DNA of 64,000 nt, taken from assembly GCF_037976325.1 (NCBI RefSeq), contig NZ_CP150265.1:820001-884000 (forward strand), given 5' to 3'. A model generated the notes under the pieces. That model was given only the letters and a program-made list of their open reading frames with translations. It had not been told where the DNA came from and searched no databases. Within the stretch, counting starts at the first letter, position 1. Each line of letters starts with the position of its first letter. Shown piece by piece: positions 8,664 to 17,820 of the stretch. Both the position numbers and the translations under genes were made by a program. This stretch comes from Paenibacillus sp. FSL K6-3182. GTDB lineage: Bacteria > Bacillota > Bacilli > Paenibacillales > Paenibacillaceae.

Positions 8664-10292
8664 ATGATGAGCGTGTATAGCAACAACAATGATGTAAGCG
8701 GTTTCGTAAGGGCGGAAGGTAAAAAGTTGGTTAATGGAGACGGCAAAGAAATTGTGCTGAGAGGCGTTGGGTTCGGAAGCTGGCTGCTGCCGGAAGGCTA
8801 TATGTGGAAGTTTCCGCAAGGCGGAGACCGTCCGCGCAAAATCGAGGCGATGGTCAAGGAATTAATCGGCGAAGAGAAAGCAGCACAGTTCTGGGATAGT
8901 TATGTGGAGCGTTATGTGGATGAGATTGATGTCCGCGAAGTGGCGAAGCAGGGCTTTAATTCCGTGAGGTTCCCAATCAATGCCCGCGGAATACTAGAAC
9001 AAGGGGAAGAGATCATTTTTAATGAAAAGAGGCTTGCACGAATTCATGAAGTGATTGAATGGTGCAGAAAGTATAAGCTGTATGTCATTTTGGATATGCA
9101 CGGGGCGCCAGGCGGGCAGACGGGAGCCAACATTGACGATTCGGAAAATGATTTGCCGGAGCTGTTTACGGATCGCCGCAACCAAGAGCTGACGATCGCG
9201 ATTTGGCGAATGTTCGCAGAGCGCTATAAAGACGATTGGATTATTGCCGGATATGACCTCTTTAATGAACCTCTTCCGGATTGGTTTAACCAATATAATG
9301 ATCTTGTAGAGCCGCTGCACAAGGAAATTACAGCAGCGATCCGTGAAGTGGACAAGCGTCATATGATCATTATTGAAGGGGTGCATTGGTCAACGGACTG
9401 GAGTGTATTCACAGAGAAATTTGATGATAATTTGATGCTGCAATTCCATAAGTATTGGAACAACCCCGATACGGAAAGTATTCAGAAGTATATAGATAAG
9501 CGTGAGGAGTGGAATGTGCCGATCTTCATGGGTGAAGGCGGTGAAAATAACGCACAGTGGTACAGCGGAGCATTCCAAATGTTCGAGGACCATCAGATTT
9601 CGTGGAATTTCTGGACGTGGAAAAAGATGAACACATCAAATTCTCCGTACTCTATTCGTATGCCAGAAGGCTGGAATCTGCTGACGGCTTATTTGGAGGG
9701 CGGCGCTAAACCGGCTGAAGCAACGGCGGAAGCGATCTTAAATGAATATCTCGATAATCTGAAAGTGGACAATTGTGATGCGTTCCCAGGCATATCCCGT
9801 GCGCTGCTGCGTCACCTTCCGCTCCAGATTCCTGCTGAATTTTATGGACAAGGTGAGGGTGCTGGCTTTGGCATCGTGAACAAGAAAACGAACAAGACAG
9901 GACTGCGTGCAAGTGACGGCGTGCCAATGAGGATGATTACGGGCAAGACCGAGATGCCAAGCTATCATTCAGAGGGCGGCAAGGTTTGGGCAGAGGATAA
10001 TACGCTTTGTGTTGAGCTGCATCAAGGGGATTGGCTCGCGTATGATGCTTTGTGCGTCGAAGCAAAGTCATTTGATCTGCAAGCGCGACTGCTAGCAGCT
10101 GAGGGTCAAGCGACATTATCCGTTGAACTAGAAGGCCAAGAGCCGGTGAGCTGTGAGGTAAACGGTGAGGATTGGACGGAGAGCCTGCTTCTAAAGGACA
10201 TCCATCTGCCAGCTGGAGCAGTTCGTGTCATCATCCGTATTTTAAGCGGCAGTGTGGATTTGGATTGGATTGAATTTTCGTTTGCTAAATAG
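8664..10292 (+). CDS. Glycoside hydrolase family 5, probable intracellular beta-glucosidase/glucanase
   Basis: A 542-residue retaining glycosidase. The (beta/alpha)8 domain covers about residues 15-370: acid/base E202 in DLFNEPLP, nucleophile E291 in FMGEGGENN, with RGVGFGSWLLPEG and ILDMHGAPGG typical of exo-1,3-beta-glucanase-like GH5 enzymes. The last ~120 residues end in GAVRVIIRILSGSVDLDWIEF, resembling a CBM6-type beta-sandwich. There is no signal peptide, so it should act on oligosaccharides already imported, presumably by the Lpl-type transporter encoded next. AGGAGG lies seven bases before the ATG. Exact linkage specificity is uncertain. Confidence 0.85.
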   Translation: MMSVYSNNNDVSGFVRAEGKKLVNGDGKEIVLRGVGFGSWLLPEGYMWKFPQGGDRPRKIEAMVKELIGEEKAAQFWDSYVERYVDEIDVREVAKQGFNSVRFPINARGILEQGEEIIFNEKRLARIHEVIEWCRKYKLYVILDMHGAPGGQTGANIDDSENDLPELFTDRRNQELTIAIWRMFAERYKDDWIIAGYDLFNEPLPDWFNQYNDLVEPLHKEITAAIREVDKRHMIIIEGVHWSTDWSVFTEKFDDNLMLQFHKYWNNPDTESIQKYIDKREEWNVPIFMGEGGENNAQWYSGAFQMFEDHQISWNFWTWKKMNTSNSPYSIRMPEGWNLLTAYLEGGAKPAEATAEAILNEYLDNLKVDNCDAFPGISRALLRHLPLQIPAEFYGQGEGAGFGIVNKKTNKTGLRASDGVPMRMITGKTEMPSYHSEGGKVWAEDNTLCVELHQGDWLAYDALCVEAKSFDLQARLLAAEGQATLSVELEGQEPVSCEVNGEDWTESLLLKDIHLPAGAVRVIIRILSGSVDLDWIEFSFAK

Positions 10293-10304
10293 AATGAAAA
10301 AACC

Positions 10305-10347
10305 AAAATGTGATGCGAGGCAGGTTCTGCCAGCATCACATTTTTTT
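10305..10347 (+). terminator. Terminator after the GH5 gene
   Basis: An outer 12-bp stem AAAATGTGATGC / GCATCACATTTT encloses an inner GGCAG / CTGCC hairpin and runs into seven T. Confidence 0.9.
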
Positions 10348-10501
10348 GTGCGCAAAAAACGGTAGATGCACCCAAAACCGAAAAATGGTCACCTGAATAC
10401 GAAATCTAAAGCCTTACGAGACAGGAGCCAACAATCTACAATTAAAGTATAAGAGATGCAAGGGCTTACATCAGATTTTCAACAGCATGGGGGTAATTAT
10501 T

Positions 10502-11470
10502 TTGAAAACACAGCTAGGTTCAGCGCCTGCTTCCTTGCCTGCTGCGGACGCAAAGGCAGCAAGAAGCAAATGGTTCAAAAAGTTGTACAGCCAACGGCAC
10601 ATTCAAATTATGGCGTTACTAGGCGTGCTATGGATGATTATATTCAACTACGTTCCTATGTATGGCGTTATTATCGCCTTTAAAGAATTCAACATTGTTA
10701 AATCCATAAGCGAGGCGCCTTGGGTGGGCTTTATGCACTTTAAGGAGTTTTTCCAGGATGAGAGCTTCGTTGATGTCATGAAAAATACACTCGGCATCAG
10801 TCTTATCAAACTTGCGATCGGATTTCCACTACCTATTATTTTTGCATTATTTCTAAACGAGGTTCGTTCGGTCGGCTTCAAGAAAGCGATTCAGACCATT
10901 TCGTATTTGCCTCACTTTTTGTCATGGGTTATTCTCGGCGGTATTCTTGCCACTTGGCTTTCGGATGTTGGGATTATTAACAATGTTCTTCTTGCTCTTA
11001 ATTTCATCGATGAGCCGATTTCCTATTTGGCAGAGCCTAGCTACTTCTGGAGCATCATCATTACATCAGATATTTGGAAAGAGCTTGGCTGGTCCGCCAT
11101 TATCTATCTTGCGGCTATTGCCAGTGTATCGCCGGAGTTGTATGAAGCAGCAACGATTGATGGAGCAGGGCGTTTTCAAAAAATGTGGTACGTTACTTTG
11201 CCTAGCATTAAGGCGACGATCTCCATCCTGTTCATTCTAGCAGTGAGCGGCGTGCTTAACTCGAACTTTGACCAGATTCTAGTGCTGCGCAACTCATTGA
11301 ATGAGAGCGCGAGCAACGTTATCGATATTTATGTTTATCAGACGGGTATGCAGCAAGGACGTTATTCTTACTCGACTGCTGTCGGATTGTTTAAGTCTTT
11401 AATCGCATTAATTCTATTGCTTATTGCAAACCGAGTAACGAAAAAAATGAACGATACATCACTGTTCTAG
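10502..11470 (+). CDS. Sugar ABC transporter permease, LplB type
   Basis: One of two membrane subunits of a carbohydrate importer (322 residues, about six membrane segments). The cytoplasmic loop YEAATIDGAGRFQKMWYVTLP is the EAA motif that docks to the ATPase; NYVPMYGVIIAFKEFN and the C-terminal KKMNDTSLF are typical of the LplB branch. An ATG lies at 10487, but no ribosome site precedes it. The run GGGGG sits eight bases before the TTG at 10502, giving MKTQLGSAP, so I prefer that start. No ATPase gene is nearby; such systems usually share a common MsmX-like ATPase. Confidence 0.88.
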   Translation: MKTQLGSAPASLPAADAKAARSKWFKKLYSQRHIQIMALLGVLWMIIFNYVPMYGVIIAFKEFNIVKSISEAPWVGFMHFKEFFQDESFVDVMKNTLGISLIKLAIGFPLPIIFALFLNEVRSVGFKKAIQTISYLPHFLSWVILGGILATWLSDVGIINNVLLALNFIDEPISYLAEPSYFWSIIITSDIWKELGWSAIIYLAAIASVSPELYEAATIDGAGRFQKMWYVTLPSIKATISILFILAVSGVLNSNFDQILVLRNSLNESASNVIDIYVYQTGMQQGRYSYSTAVGLFKSLIALILLLIANRVTKKMNDTSLF

Positions 11471-11488
11471 AAACGGAGGCGACTAACC

Positions 11489-12376
11489 GTGTTTAATATT
11501 AAACGTAAAACAAAAGGAGAAGCATTTTTCGATATCTTCAACAATTTCGGTATGCTGCTCATTTGCTTCGCGACCCTATATCCGATTTGGTATGTGCTGG
11601 TCAATGCCTTCAATGAAGGGCAGGACGGCATGCGCGGCGGGATCTACTGGTGGCCGCGGGTTTTCAGCATCGAGAGCTTCGACGCGGTTTTCCAAAGCAG
11701 CGGCATCATGACTGCGATGGGAATTACCGTAGCCAAAACACTGCTTGGCACGGTGCTTCACGTGTTTTTTACGGCGATGGTTGCTTATGCATTCTCACGC
11801 AAAGGCCTCATCGGCGGCAAAATATATATTCTCTTCGGAACGGTTACCTTGTTCTTCGGCGGCGGTCTAATCCCGACCTACCTGCTTATGAGAGACCTGC
11901 ATTTGCTGGATAACTTCATGGTCTATATCATTCCTGCCATGTTCAGCTTCTTCGATCTTATTATCTTCATGACCTTCTTCCGGGATATTCCGGATGGCCT
12001 TGAGGAAGCTGCTAAAATTGACGGAGCAAATGACTGGTCGATCTTTGTGCGAGTGATTTTGCCAGTATCGATGCCTGTTATCGCTACAATTGCTTTGTTT
12101 CACGGGGTATACCAATGGAATGATTATTTTGCCGGCGTAATCTACATGAACAACATGGACATGCAGCCGATACAGACCTATTTGTACCGTATTGTTGCTC
12201 AGTCCAGCTCTAGCCAAATGTTGGCCGCTATCCCTGGAGGTATAGGGAAATCCGTTACTACACAATCCATTAAGCTGGCTACGATGGTTGTCACGACCCT
12301 TCCAATCGTTATCGCATATCCGTTCCTGCAGAAGTATTTCGTAAAAGGAATGATGATCGGTTCGATTAAAGGTTAA
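11489..12376 (+). CDS. Sugar ABC transporter permease, LplC/YtcP type
   Basis: Partner membrane subunit (295 residues, six membrane segments). It has the EAA loop LEEAAKIDGANDWSIFVRVILP and the family end FLQKYFVKGMMIGSIKG. Starts at GTG 11489 behind CGGAGG, 18 bases after the first permease gene, so the two are co-translated. With the LplB-type permease it forms the channel for the solute delivered by the downstream lipoprotein. Confidence 0.92.
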   Translation: MFNIKRKTKGEAFFDIFNNFGMLLICFATLYPIWYVLVNAFNEGQDGMRGGIYWWPRVFSIESFDAVFQSSGIMTAMGITVAKTLLGTVLHVFFTAMVAYAFSRKGLIGGKIYILFGTVTLFFGGGLIPTYLLMRDLHLLDNFMVYIIPAMFSFFDLIIFMTFFRDIPDGLEEAAKIDGANDWSIFVRVILPVSMPVIATIALFHGVYQWNDYFAGVIYMNNMDMQPIQTYLYRIVAQSSSSQMLAAIPGGIGKSVTTQSIKLATMVVTTLPIVIAYPFLQKYFVKGMMIGSIKG

Positions 12377-12455
12377 CTTATGGCAGTACCTTCCGCCCTT
12401 TATTGAGCAGAGGATTGCATATATAATCATTCATACAGAGAAGGGGAAGACAAAC

Positions 12456-14120
12456 ATGAACAAGAAGCTTAAGCTCAAAAATGTATTGATGCTGATGGTC
12501 GCAACGGTTCTAGTCTTTACGACCGCTTGCTCTTCAGGCGGCAACAAAAACAATGGCAAAGAAGAGGGCAATGGCGCTCCTGCTGAGCAAGTGAAGCTTA
12601 CTCAGGACGATAAGGGCTGGGAAGTGGATAAAAGCCCGATTACGTTCGACTGGTACATCAACTTCTCTTGGTTCCCTAACAAATGGGGCGTAGATGCGAC
12701 TTCGAAATATATTACTGAAAAAACTGGCGTTAACATTAACTTCATCGTTCCAGCCGGCAACGAAGCTGAGAAGATGAATACAATGATCGCTTCGGGCTCT
12801 TTGCCTGACTTTATTACACTAGGCTGGTACGAAGATGCGGTTAAGAAAATGATCGAAGGCGATCTAGTCCTACCGCTGAACGAGCTTGCTGATCAATATG
12901 ACCCTTACTTCTACAAAGTAACAGACCCTGCTAAGCTTTCTTGGTACAAACAAGAAAACGGCAATGTATACGGTTATCCGAACTCTTCCTCATCACCTAA
13001 GGACTATGAGAAATTCGGAGACAACATTACATCTACGCAAACCTTCCTTGTGCGCAAAGATATGTACGAAGCACTAGGCAAACCGGATATGCGTACGCCG
13101 GAAGGCTTCTTGAATGCACTTGAGGCTGCGAAAAAAATGTATCCTGATGTGAATGGCCAACCGCTTATTCCACTGGGCATGTATGATTTCAGCGACACAG
13201 GCAACGCGTCGCTTCAACATTATATTCAGAACTTCCTTGCTATTCCTTACGATAAAGATGGTCAGCTGTATGATCGCAATACAGATCCTGAATACGTAAA
13301 ATGGCTGAAAACAATGCGTCAAGCGAACGAAGACGGCTTGCTGTCGAAAGATATCTTCATTGACAAGCGCCCGCAAATGGAAGAAAAAATTGCACAAGGC
13401 CGTTATTTCGCAATGCTTTACGCTAGATCTGACCTTGCAAACCAACAAAATGCACTATTTGCAAATGATCCGAACTCCATCTACATTGCTGTAGACGGTC
13501 CTGCTAATACTAACCTTGATCAGCCGACGCTTGCTGGTCCATCGATCTCAGGTTGGACAGTTACACTGATCTCCAAAGATGTGAAAGACAAAGCGCGCGC
13601 GATTCGTTTCCTAGACTATTTGATCTCGGAAGAAGGACAGCATGATACGTTCTTCGGTAAACAAGGCGTAACTTGGGATAATATTGATGGCAAAGATCAG
13701 TTCTTGCCAGACGCATTGAATCTATTGAATACAGATCGTGGCGCTTTCGACAAGCAGCTTGGCGCATCCCACACGTTCTGGATGATGATGGATACGAACC
13801 TAACGCCAATCTGGTCTCCGCCAGCTGTTGAGCCATTCAAGCAATTGGAAGATTGGACTCGCGGCAAGGCGAAGAGCTTGTCGGAATTCGACCAGCTGAA
13901 CCCAACTGGCACTTCAGCCGAAGGTATTATGAACACAAAAATAGATCAAGAGTTTGGCAAAGTATTGCCAAAACTAGTGCTTGCTAAATCGGATGCGGAG
14001 TTCGATAAAATTTGGGGCGATTTCCTAAAGAAACGTGAGACTCTTGGATTCAGCAAAGTACAAGCCTACAAACAAAAGAAATACGAAGAAAATGTTGCGA
14101 AGTTGGACGCAGCCAAATAA
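12456..14120 (+). CDS. Extracellular sugar-binding lipoprotein, LplA type
   Basis: Captures the substrate outside the membrane for the two permeases. Signal peptide with lipobox FTTAC (acylated C25), then an acidic Gly/Asn linker, then a 500-residue substrate-binding domain containing KYITEKTGVNINFIVPAG and SGSLPDFITLG, typical of the long LplA-type family-1 binding proteins. AAGGGGAAG precedes the ATG. It is third in the permease operon and followed by a terminator. The likely ligand is an oligosaccharide; the GH5 neighbour suggests a beta-glucan product, which is inference. Confidence 0.9.
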   Translation: MNKKLKLKNVLMLMVATVLVFTTACSSGGNKNNGKEEGNGAPAEQVKLTQDDKGWEVDKSPITFDWYINFSWFPNKWGVDATSKYITEKTGVNINFIVPAGNEAEKMNTMIASGSLPDFITLGWYEDAVKKMIEGDLVLPLNELADQYDPYFYKVTDPAKLSWYKQENGNVYGYPNSSSSPKDYEKFGDNITSTQTFLVRKDMYEALGKPDMRTPEGFLNALEAAKKMYPDVNGQPLIPLGMYDFSDTGNASLQHYIQNFLAIPYDKDGQLYDRNTDPEYVKWLKTMRQANEDGLLSKDIFIDKRPQMEEKIAQGRYFAMLYARSDLANQQNALFANDPNSIYIAVDGPANTNLDQPTLAGPSISGWTVTLISKDVKDKARAIRFLDYLISEEGQHDTFFGKQGVTWDNIDGKDQFLPDALNLLNTDRGAFDKQLGASHTFWMMMDTNLTPIWSPPAVEPFKQLEDWTRGKAKSLSEFDQLNPTGTSAEGIMNTKIDQEFGKVLPKLVLAKSDAEFDKIWGDFLKKRETLGFSKVQAYKQKKYEENVAKLDAAK

Positions 14121-14167
14121 TATAATCATTTCTACCACTTAGGGGGAAGACCCCAGCGAAAGGTACT

Positions 14168-14198
14168 CCAGAACCGGAAACGGTCTGGGGTGCTTTTT
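14168..14198 (+). terminator. Terminator after the sugar-binding protein gene
   Basis: CCAGAACCG - GAAA - CGGTCTGG, one bulged A, stable tetraloop, followed by GGTGCTTTTT. An outer ACCCCAG/CTGGGGT pairing with 14150-14156 is an alternative fold. Confidence 0.75.
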
Positions 14199-14236
14199 GT
14201 GCAATATAAGAATAGCTTGATGGGGAAGTTAATCGA

Positions 14237-16183
14237 GTGAATGAAATACAGAGCGGAAGTGAGAGCATTATGGGCAGAAAATTTCGGTTACATCTTCAGT
14301 CTGCTACGAATTGGCTAGGACATCGATCGATGCAAAGCCGCCTTGTGGCGGCTTATATCGTCATATTATTAATCCCTAGCATCGGCGTATCGAACTATCT
14401 CTTTAATCAGATTAGGGATAGTTATATTAACGATACCTTTAAGCAAAGCCAATACTTGCTTGAAATGGAGAAAGTGAATGTTCTAAATCAGATTGAAGCT
14501 ATGGAACGGGCTGCCCAGCTCACGTTATCGAAATCTGAAATTTTGGACTATATCTCAAAGGATGAAGATCTTCCTGTTGAAGAGCTCCTCGACTTATATC
14601 GTGGCACCCTTACCGACATGATCAACATTCAAATCAATAATCCGAATATTGCCCATCTTCGTTTGTTTGCAAACAATGATCATATGTCCGAAGTTTGGCC
14701 GATTATTTTCCATGAACGCCGGATTCAAAAAGAGCCGTGGTATGCCAAACTGGATCAATTGGATAGCAAGGAGATGTGGATATTCAAAGAGCAGGATCTC
14801 GACATTTTGCATCGTTACGTGACGGATGTTAACGAGCAAATGCCGAAGGTTTCACTCCTGCGCGTCGTGAATTCCGGAAGCAAGCGTGTTGGGATTATCC
14901 AAGTCGAAATGCTGCTGAAGCAGTTCTCGCCTAAAGCGTTTGCCAATATTAAGGATGACGGGTCACAGATGATGCTTGCTGATGGCAACGGAACTATTTT
15001 TATGGATGACAATCAACCGTTTGTCGGCAGTGATCCAGAGCTTCATCAAGCCATTTTGCAAGAGTTCCGGGAAATGAATGAGCACGGGGTTAAAGAGAAG
15101 CGATTTTCTGTAAATAAGCATCCTTATTTGCTGGTCTCCACGCCTGTGGAACAAGTCAGTGCGCATATTCTTAATGTGGTGTCGTTAAAAAATGTTGATG
15201 AACGCGTATCCAGAGCCGAGAGACAAATCATCGCTGCTAATATTATTTTGATCGGTCTATTGTCCTTCATAACGTATTTAATGAACTCCTTTATTCTCAA
15301 AAATCTGAGTCGCCTCACAGAGGCAATGAAGAAAGTAAGAAGAGGAGAAATGCCAACGGGGCTTCCTTTGGGCGGAGGCGGAGAAATAGGCGAGCTAGCG
15401 CATCATTTTAACAAATTAATTCATACAATTAATGAGCTAATTGCCCAGGGAGTTAAGAAGCAGGCGCTAACGAAAGAGGCCGAGCTGCGCACCCTGCACA
15501 GTCAGATCGACTCGCATTTTTTGTACAATACGCTCGAGAATATTAAGATGCTCGCAGAGATGGAAAACCAGCGGACGATATCCGATTCGCTTACCTCGCT
15601 TGGCGGGATGATGCGTTATAATTTCAAGTGGTCTGGCGAGTATGTAAGCTTACAGGATGAGCTTCGCCATATTCAGAATTATATTGCCGTCATGAATATT
15701 CGGTTCGACGAACCGATTCAGCTGGAACTAAATATACCACCGAAGCTGCTGGAGATTGAAGTGCTTAAGATGTCCCTGCAGCCAATCGTAGAAAATGCAG
15801 TAAAACATGCGTGGACGGGTGTGGAAGAGAGTAAGAGCAAAATATTAATTGATGTTATTGAGGATGAGGATGCAGGCATTATCATCAGGCTGAGAGATAA
15901 CGGCATGGGTATTGAAGCGGCCCGCTTGGAGCGGTTAAATGACATGATTCACACCGATAATAGTAACGGGATTTCTTCAGAGAAAGAAGCGGGAAAAGGA
16001 AAACAAGCGTTTGGAATCGGCCTGCGCAATGTTCATCAGCGTATTCGGCTTTATTATGGCAAGCCATATGGATTACAGGTATATAGCAGAGAAGGGCAAT
16101 TTACAGAAGTAGTCATTACCCTTCCTAAGGTACTGTTGATGGGAGGAAGTTCCGGATATGAGAACAATGCTGATCGTAGATGA
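14237..16183 (+). CDS. Sensor histidine kinase, YesM type
   Basis: Membrane sensor of a two-component pair (648 residues). Two membrane helices (about 35-55 and 330-355) flank a ~275-residue extracellular sensing domain; HAMP linker, then the His_kinase box with H427 in SHFLYNTLEN, and an HATPase domain with N-box QPIVENAVKHAW and DNGMGIE. YesM-type kinases normally sense carbohydrates and control a nearby ABC operon. Start GTG at 14237 follows GGGGAAG at slightly long spacing; ATG 14270 is an alternative. The end overlaps the regulator gene by 26 bases. Confidence 0.9.
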   Translation: MNEIQSGSESIMGRKFRLHLQSATNWLGHRSMQSRLVAAYIVILLIPSIGVSNYLFNQIRDSYINDTFKQSQYLLEMEKVNVLNQIEAMERAAQLTLSKSEILDYISKDEDLPVEELLDLYRGTLTDMINIQINNPNIAHLRLFANNDHMSEVWPIIFHERRIQKEPWYAKLDQLDSKEMWIFKEQDLDILHRYVTDVNEQMPKVSLLRVVNSGSKRVGIIQVEMLLKQFSPKAFANIKDDGSQMMLADGNGTIFMDDNQPFVGSDPELHQAILQEFREMNEHGVKEKRFSVNKHPYLLVSTPVEQVSAHILNVVSLKNVDERVSRAERQIIAANIILIGLLSFITYLMNSFILKNLSRLTEAMKKVRRGEMPTGLPLGGGGEIGELAHHFNKLIHTINELIAQGVKKQALTKEAELRTLHSQIDSHFLYNTLENIKMLAEMENQRTISDSLTSLGGMMRYNFKWSGEYVSLQDELRHIQNYIAVMNIRFDEPIQLELNIPPKLLEIEVLKMSLQPIVENAVKHAWTGVEESKSKILIDVIEDEDAGIIIRLRDNGMGIEAARLERLNDMIHTDNSNGISSEKEAGKGKQAFGIGLRNVHQRIRLYYGKPYGLQVYSREGQFTEVVITLPKVLLMGGSSGYENNADRR

Positions 16184-17756
16184 CGAGAAAAATATCCGTT
16201 TAGGGCTCAAGACGATGATTGAGAGAGAATTTCCCGAATTGTATCACATTCGAATGGCGATTCATGGAGAAGATGCGTTAATACAATATCGCAATGAACG
16301 AGCAGACATCGTAATTACGGATATTCGCATGCCCGTGATGGATGGAATTGAACTCATTAAGCAGCTAACTCAGGAGTCGGAGCCGGAGCAGAAACCGATC
16401 TTCATTATATTAAGCGGCTATGACGATTTCTCCTATGCAAAGGCTGCGATAGAATACCAGGTTAAAGATTATTTGCTTAAGCCTATTCGGCGGGACGAGC
16501 TGTTTGAATCACTCACAAAGAGCGAGCACACGCTGCAAGCACAAGCTGAATTAGCTGAGCGGGTAGCGGTAAGCGATACGTACCGTGAACAGCTGCGGAT
16601 AAACAGGCTGAAGGAATGGTTCAGGCAGGATGACCCTGCTTACGATTTTGCAAATGATCTGGAAGCTAAAATAGGATTTGAGCAGTTTACTAGACCGTTT
16701 ACTGTTGCCGTCTTGAATTATAAATCGGAGAGCGGCGACTCCATGAACAAAGAAGAGTTCAAGCTGCTAGTGGAGAAAATGATGCAGCCGATTAAAGGCG
16801 TACTGGATGTCTGGTTTCTAGATAGTGAAGGCAAGCTCGTTCTGATCGGCAGCCCAGCATTGCAGTTCGAAGAATTGTTTAGGCAGGCTGGCGGGAAGGA
16901 ACTGGATGGACTGCGCATGGGGATAAGCGCCGAGGGGAATGAAATCGAAGATCTGTTTCATTGTTATAAGCAAGCTTCTGAGGCGCTGCAATATTCATTC
17001 ATTTATTCGAATTGCCGTCTGCTGCATCATGAGGACATTCGAGCGAAGCGGCAGTATTATCCGGTGCCAGAAGAAGAAATTCGCAAGCTTGGCAATATGC
17101 TCGGAACCGATCGGGAACGGGAGGTTCAGGAGCTGCTGAAGCAGATTTTCCATACCGAGGATATACCAAATGTAGATATTGGCTACTTAAAGCTGGTAGG
17201 CAAAATGATCAATGAGCAGGTTTTGGACGAAGTATTTCGTATTTACGGTGAAGAGTCGATCGAAGTATTGAAGTTGTATCGTAAAGTGGGGAGCATGGAT
17301 AATTTCCGCAGCTTTCACGACTATTATCGGAGCTTGGAGCTGCTGCTCTCAAGCGTGAACGACTATGTCAGAGGCATTCGCTCAGCATATAGCGAGCATT
17401 CAGAGATTAAAGCAGCGGTTAATTATATGGAGGATAACTATTATCGTCCGCTTAATATGGCTGTTGTGAGTAATTATGTTGGCCTTAATTACTCCTATTT
17501 CAGTGAAGCGTTCAAGGTTCATACGGGCGAGAATTTTGTATTGTTTCTAAAAAAAATTCGTATTCGCAAAAGCAAAGAACTGCTGCTCGAAGGCAATCAG
17601 AAGATGCAGGAAATCGGCAGCGCCGTTGGCTTTGAGAACAGCAAGCAGTTTTCTCGTGTGTTTAAGGAGCTTGAGGGAATATCGCCGCAGGAATATCGAA
17701 TCAAGGTGAGATCAGATGCTGATCAGAGCAAAGAATCGGTAGAACATAGGCTTTAG
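16158..17756 (+). CDS. Response regulator with AraC output domain, YesN type
   Basis: DNA-binding partner of the kinase just upstream (532 residues). Receiver domain at the N-terminus: acidic pair D8-D9, phospho-acceptor D55 in VITDIRMPVMDG, K in LLKP. A long middle linker is followed by two helix-turn-helix motifs (NMAVVSNYVGLNYSYFSEAFK and MQEIGSAVGFENSKQFSRVFK). Its target is probably the lplBCA-type operon or the GH5 gene. GGAGGA lies ten bases before the ATG. The gene ends in a strong terminator. Confidence 0.92.
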   Translation: MRTMLIVDDEKNIRLGLKTMIEREFPELYHIRMAIHGEDALIQYRNERADIVITDIRMPVMDGIELIKQLTQESEPEQKPIFIILSGYDDFSYAKAAIEYQVKDYLLKPIRRDELFESLTKSEHTLQAQAELAERVAVSDTYREQLRINRLKEWFRQDDPAYDFANDLEAKIGFEQFTRPFTVAVLNYKSESGDSMNKEEFKLLVEKMMQPIKGVLDVWFLDSEGKLVLIGSPALQFEELFRQAGGKELDGLRMGISAEGNEIEDLFHCYKQASEALQYSFIYSNCRLLHHEDIRAKRQYYPVPEEEIRKLGNMLGTDREREVQELLKQIFHTEDIPNVDIGYLKLVGKMINEQVLDEVFRIYGEESIEVLKLYRKVGSMDNFRSFHDYYRSLELLLSSVNDYVRGIRSAYSEHSEIKAAVNYMEDNYYRPLNMAVVSNYVGLNYSYFSEAFKVHTGENFVLFLKKIRIRKSKELLLEGNQKMQEIGSAVGFENSKQFSRVFKELEGISPQEYRIKVRSDADQSKESVEHRL

Positions 17757-17760
17757 AGGG

Positions 17761-17787
17761 GAGGAGCTGCGGGCTCCTCTTTTTTTA
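17761..17787 (+). terminator. Terminator after the YesN-type gene
   Basis: GAGGAGC / GCTCCTC stem with a 5-base loop and a run of eight T. Confidence 0.88.
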
Positions 17788-17820
17788 TTTTCCTTTGTTA
17801 ACCTCCGCGTACGCTAACTT

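Noticed and set aside
10403..10438. AATCTA repeated 30 bp apart upstream of the permease gene
   Set aside because: Only six bases long and spacing does not fit two helical turns; too weak to call an operator.
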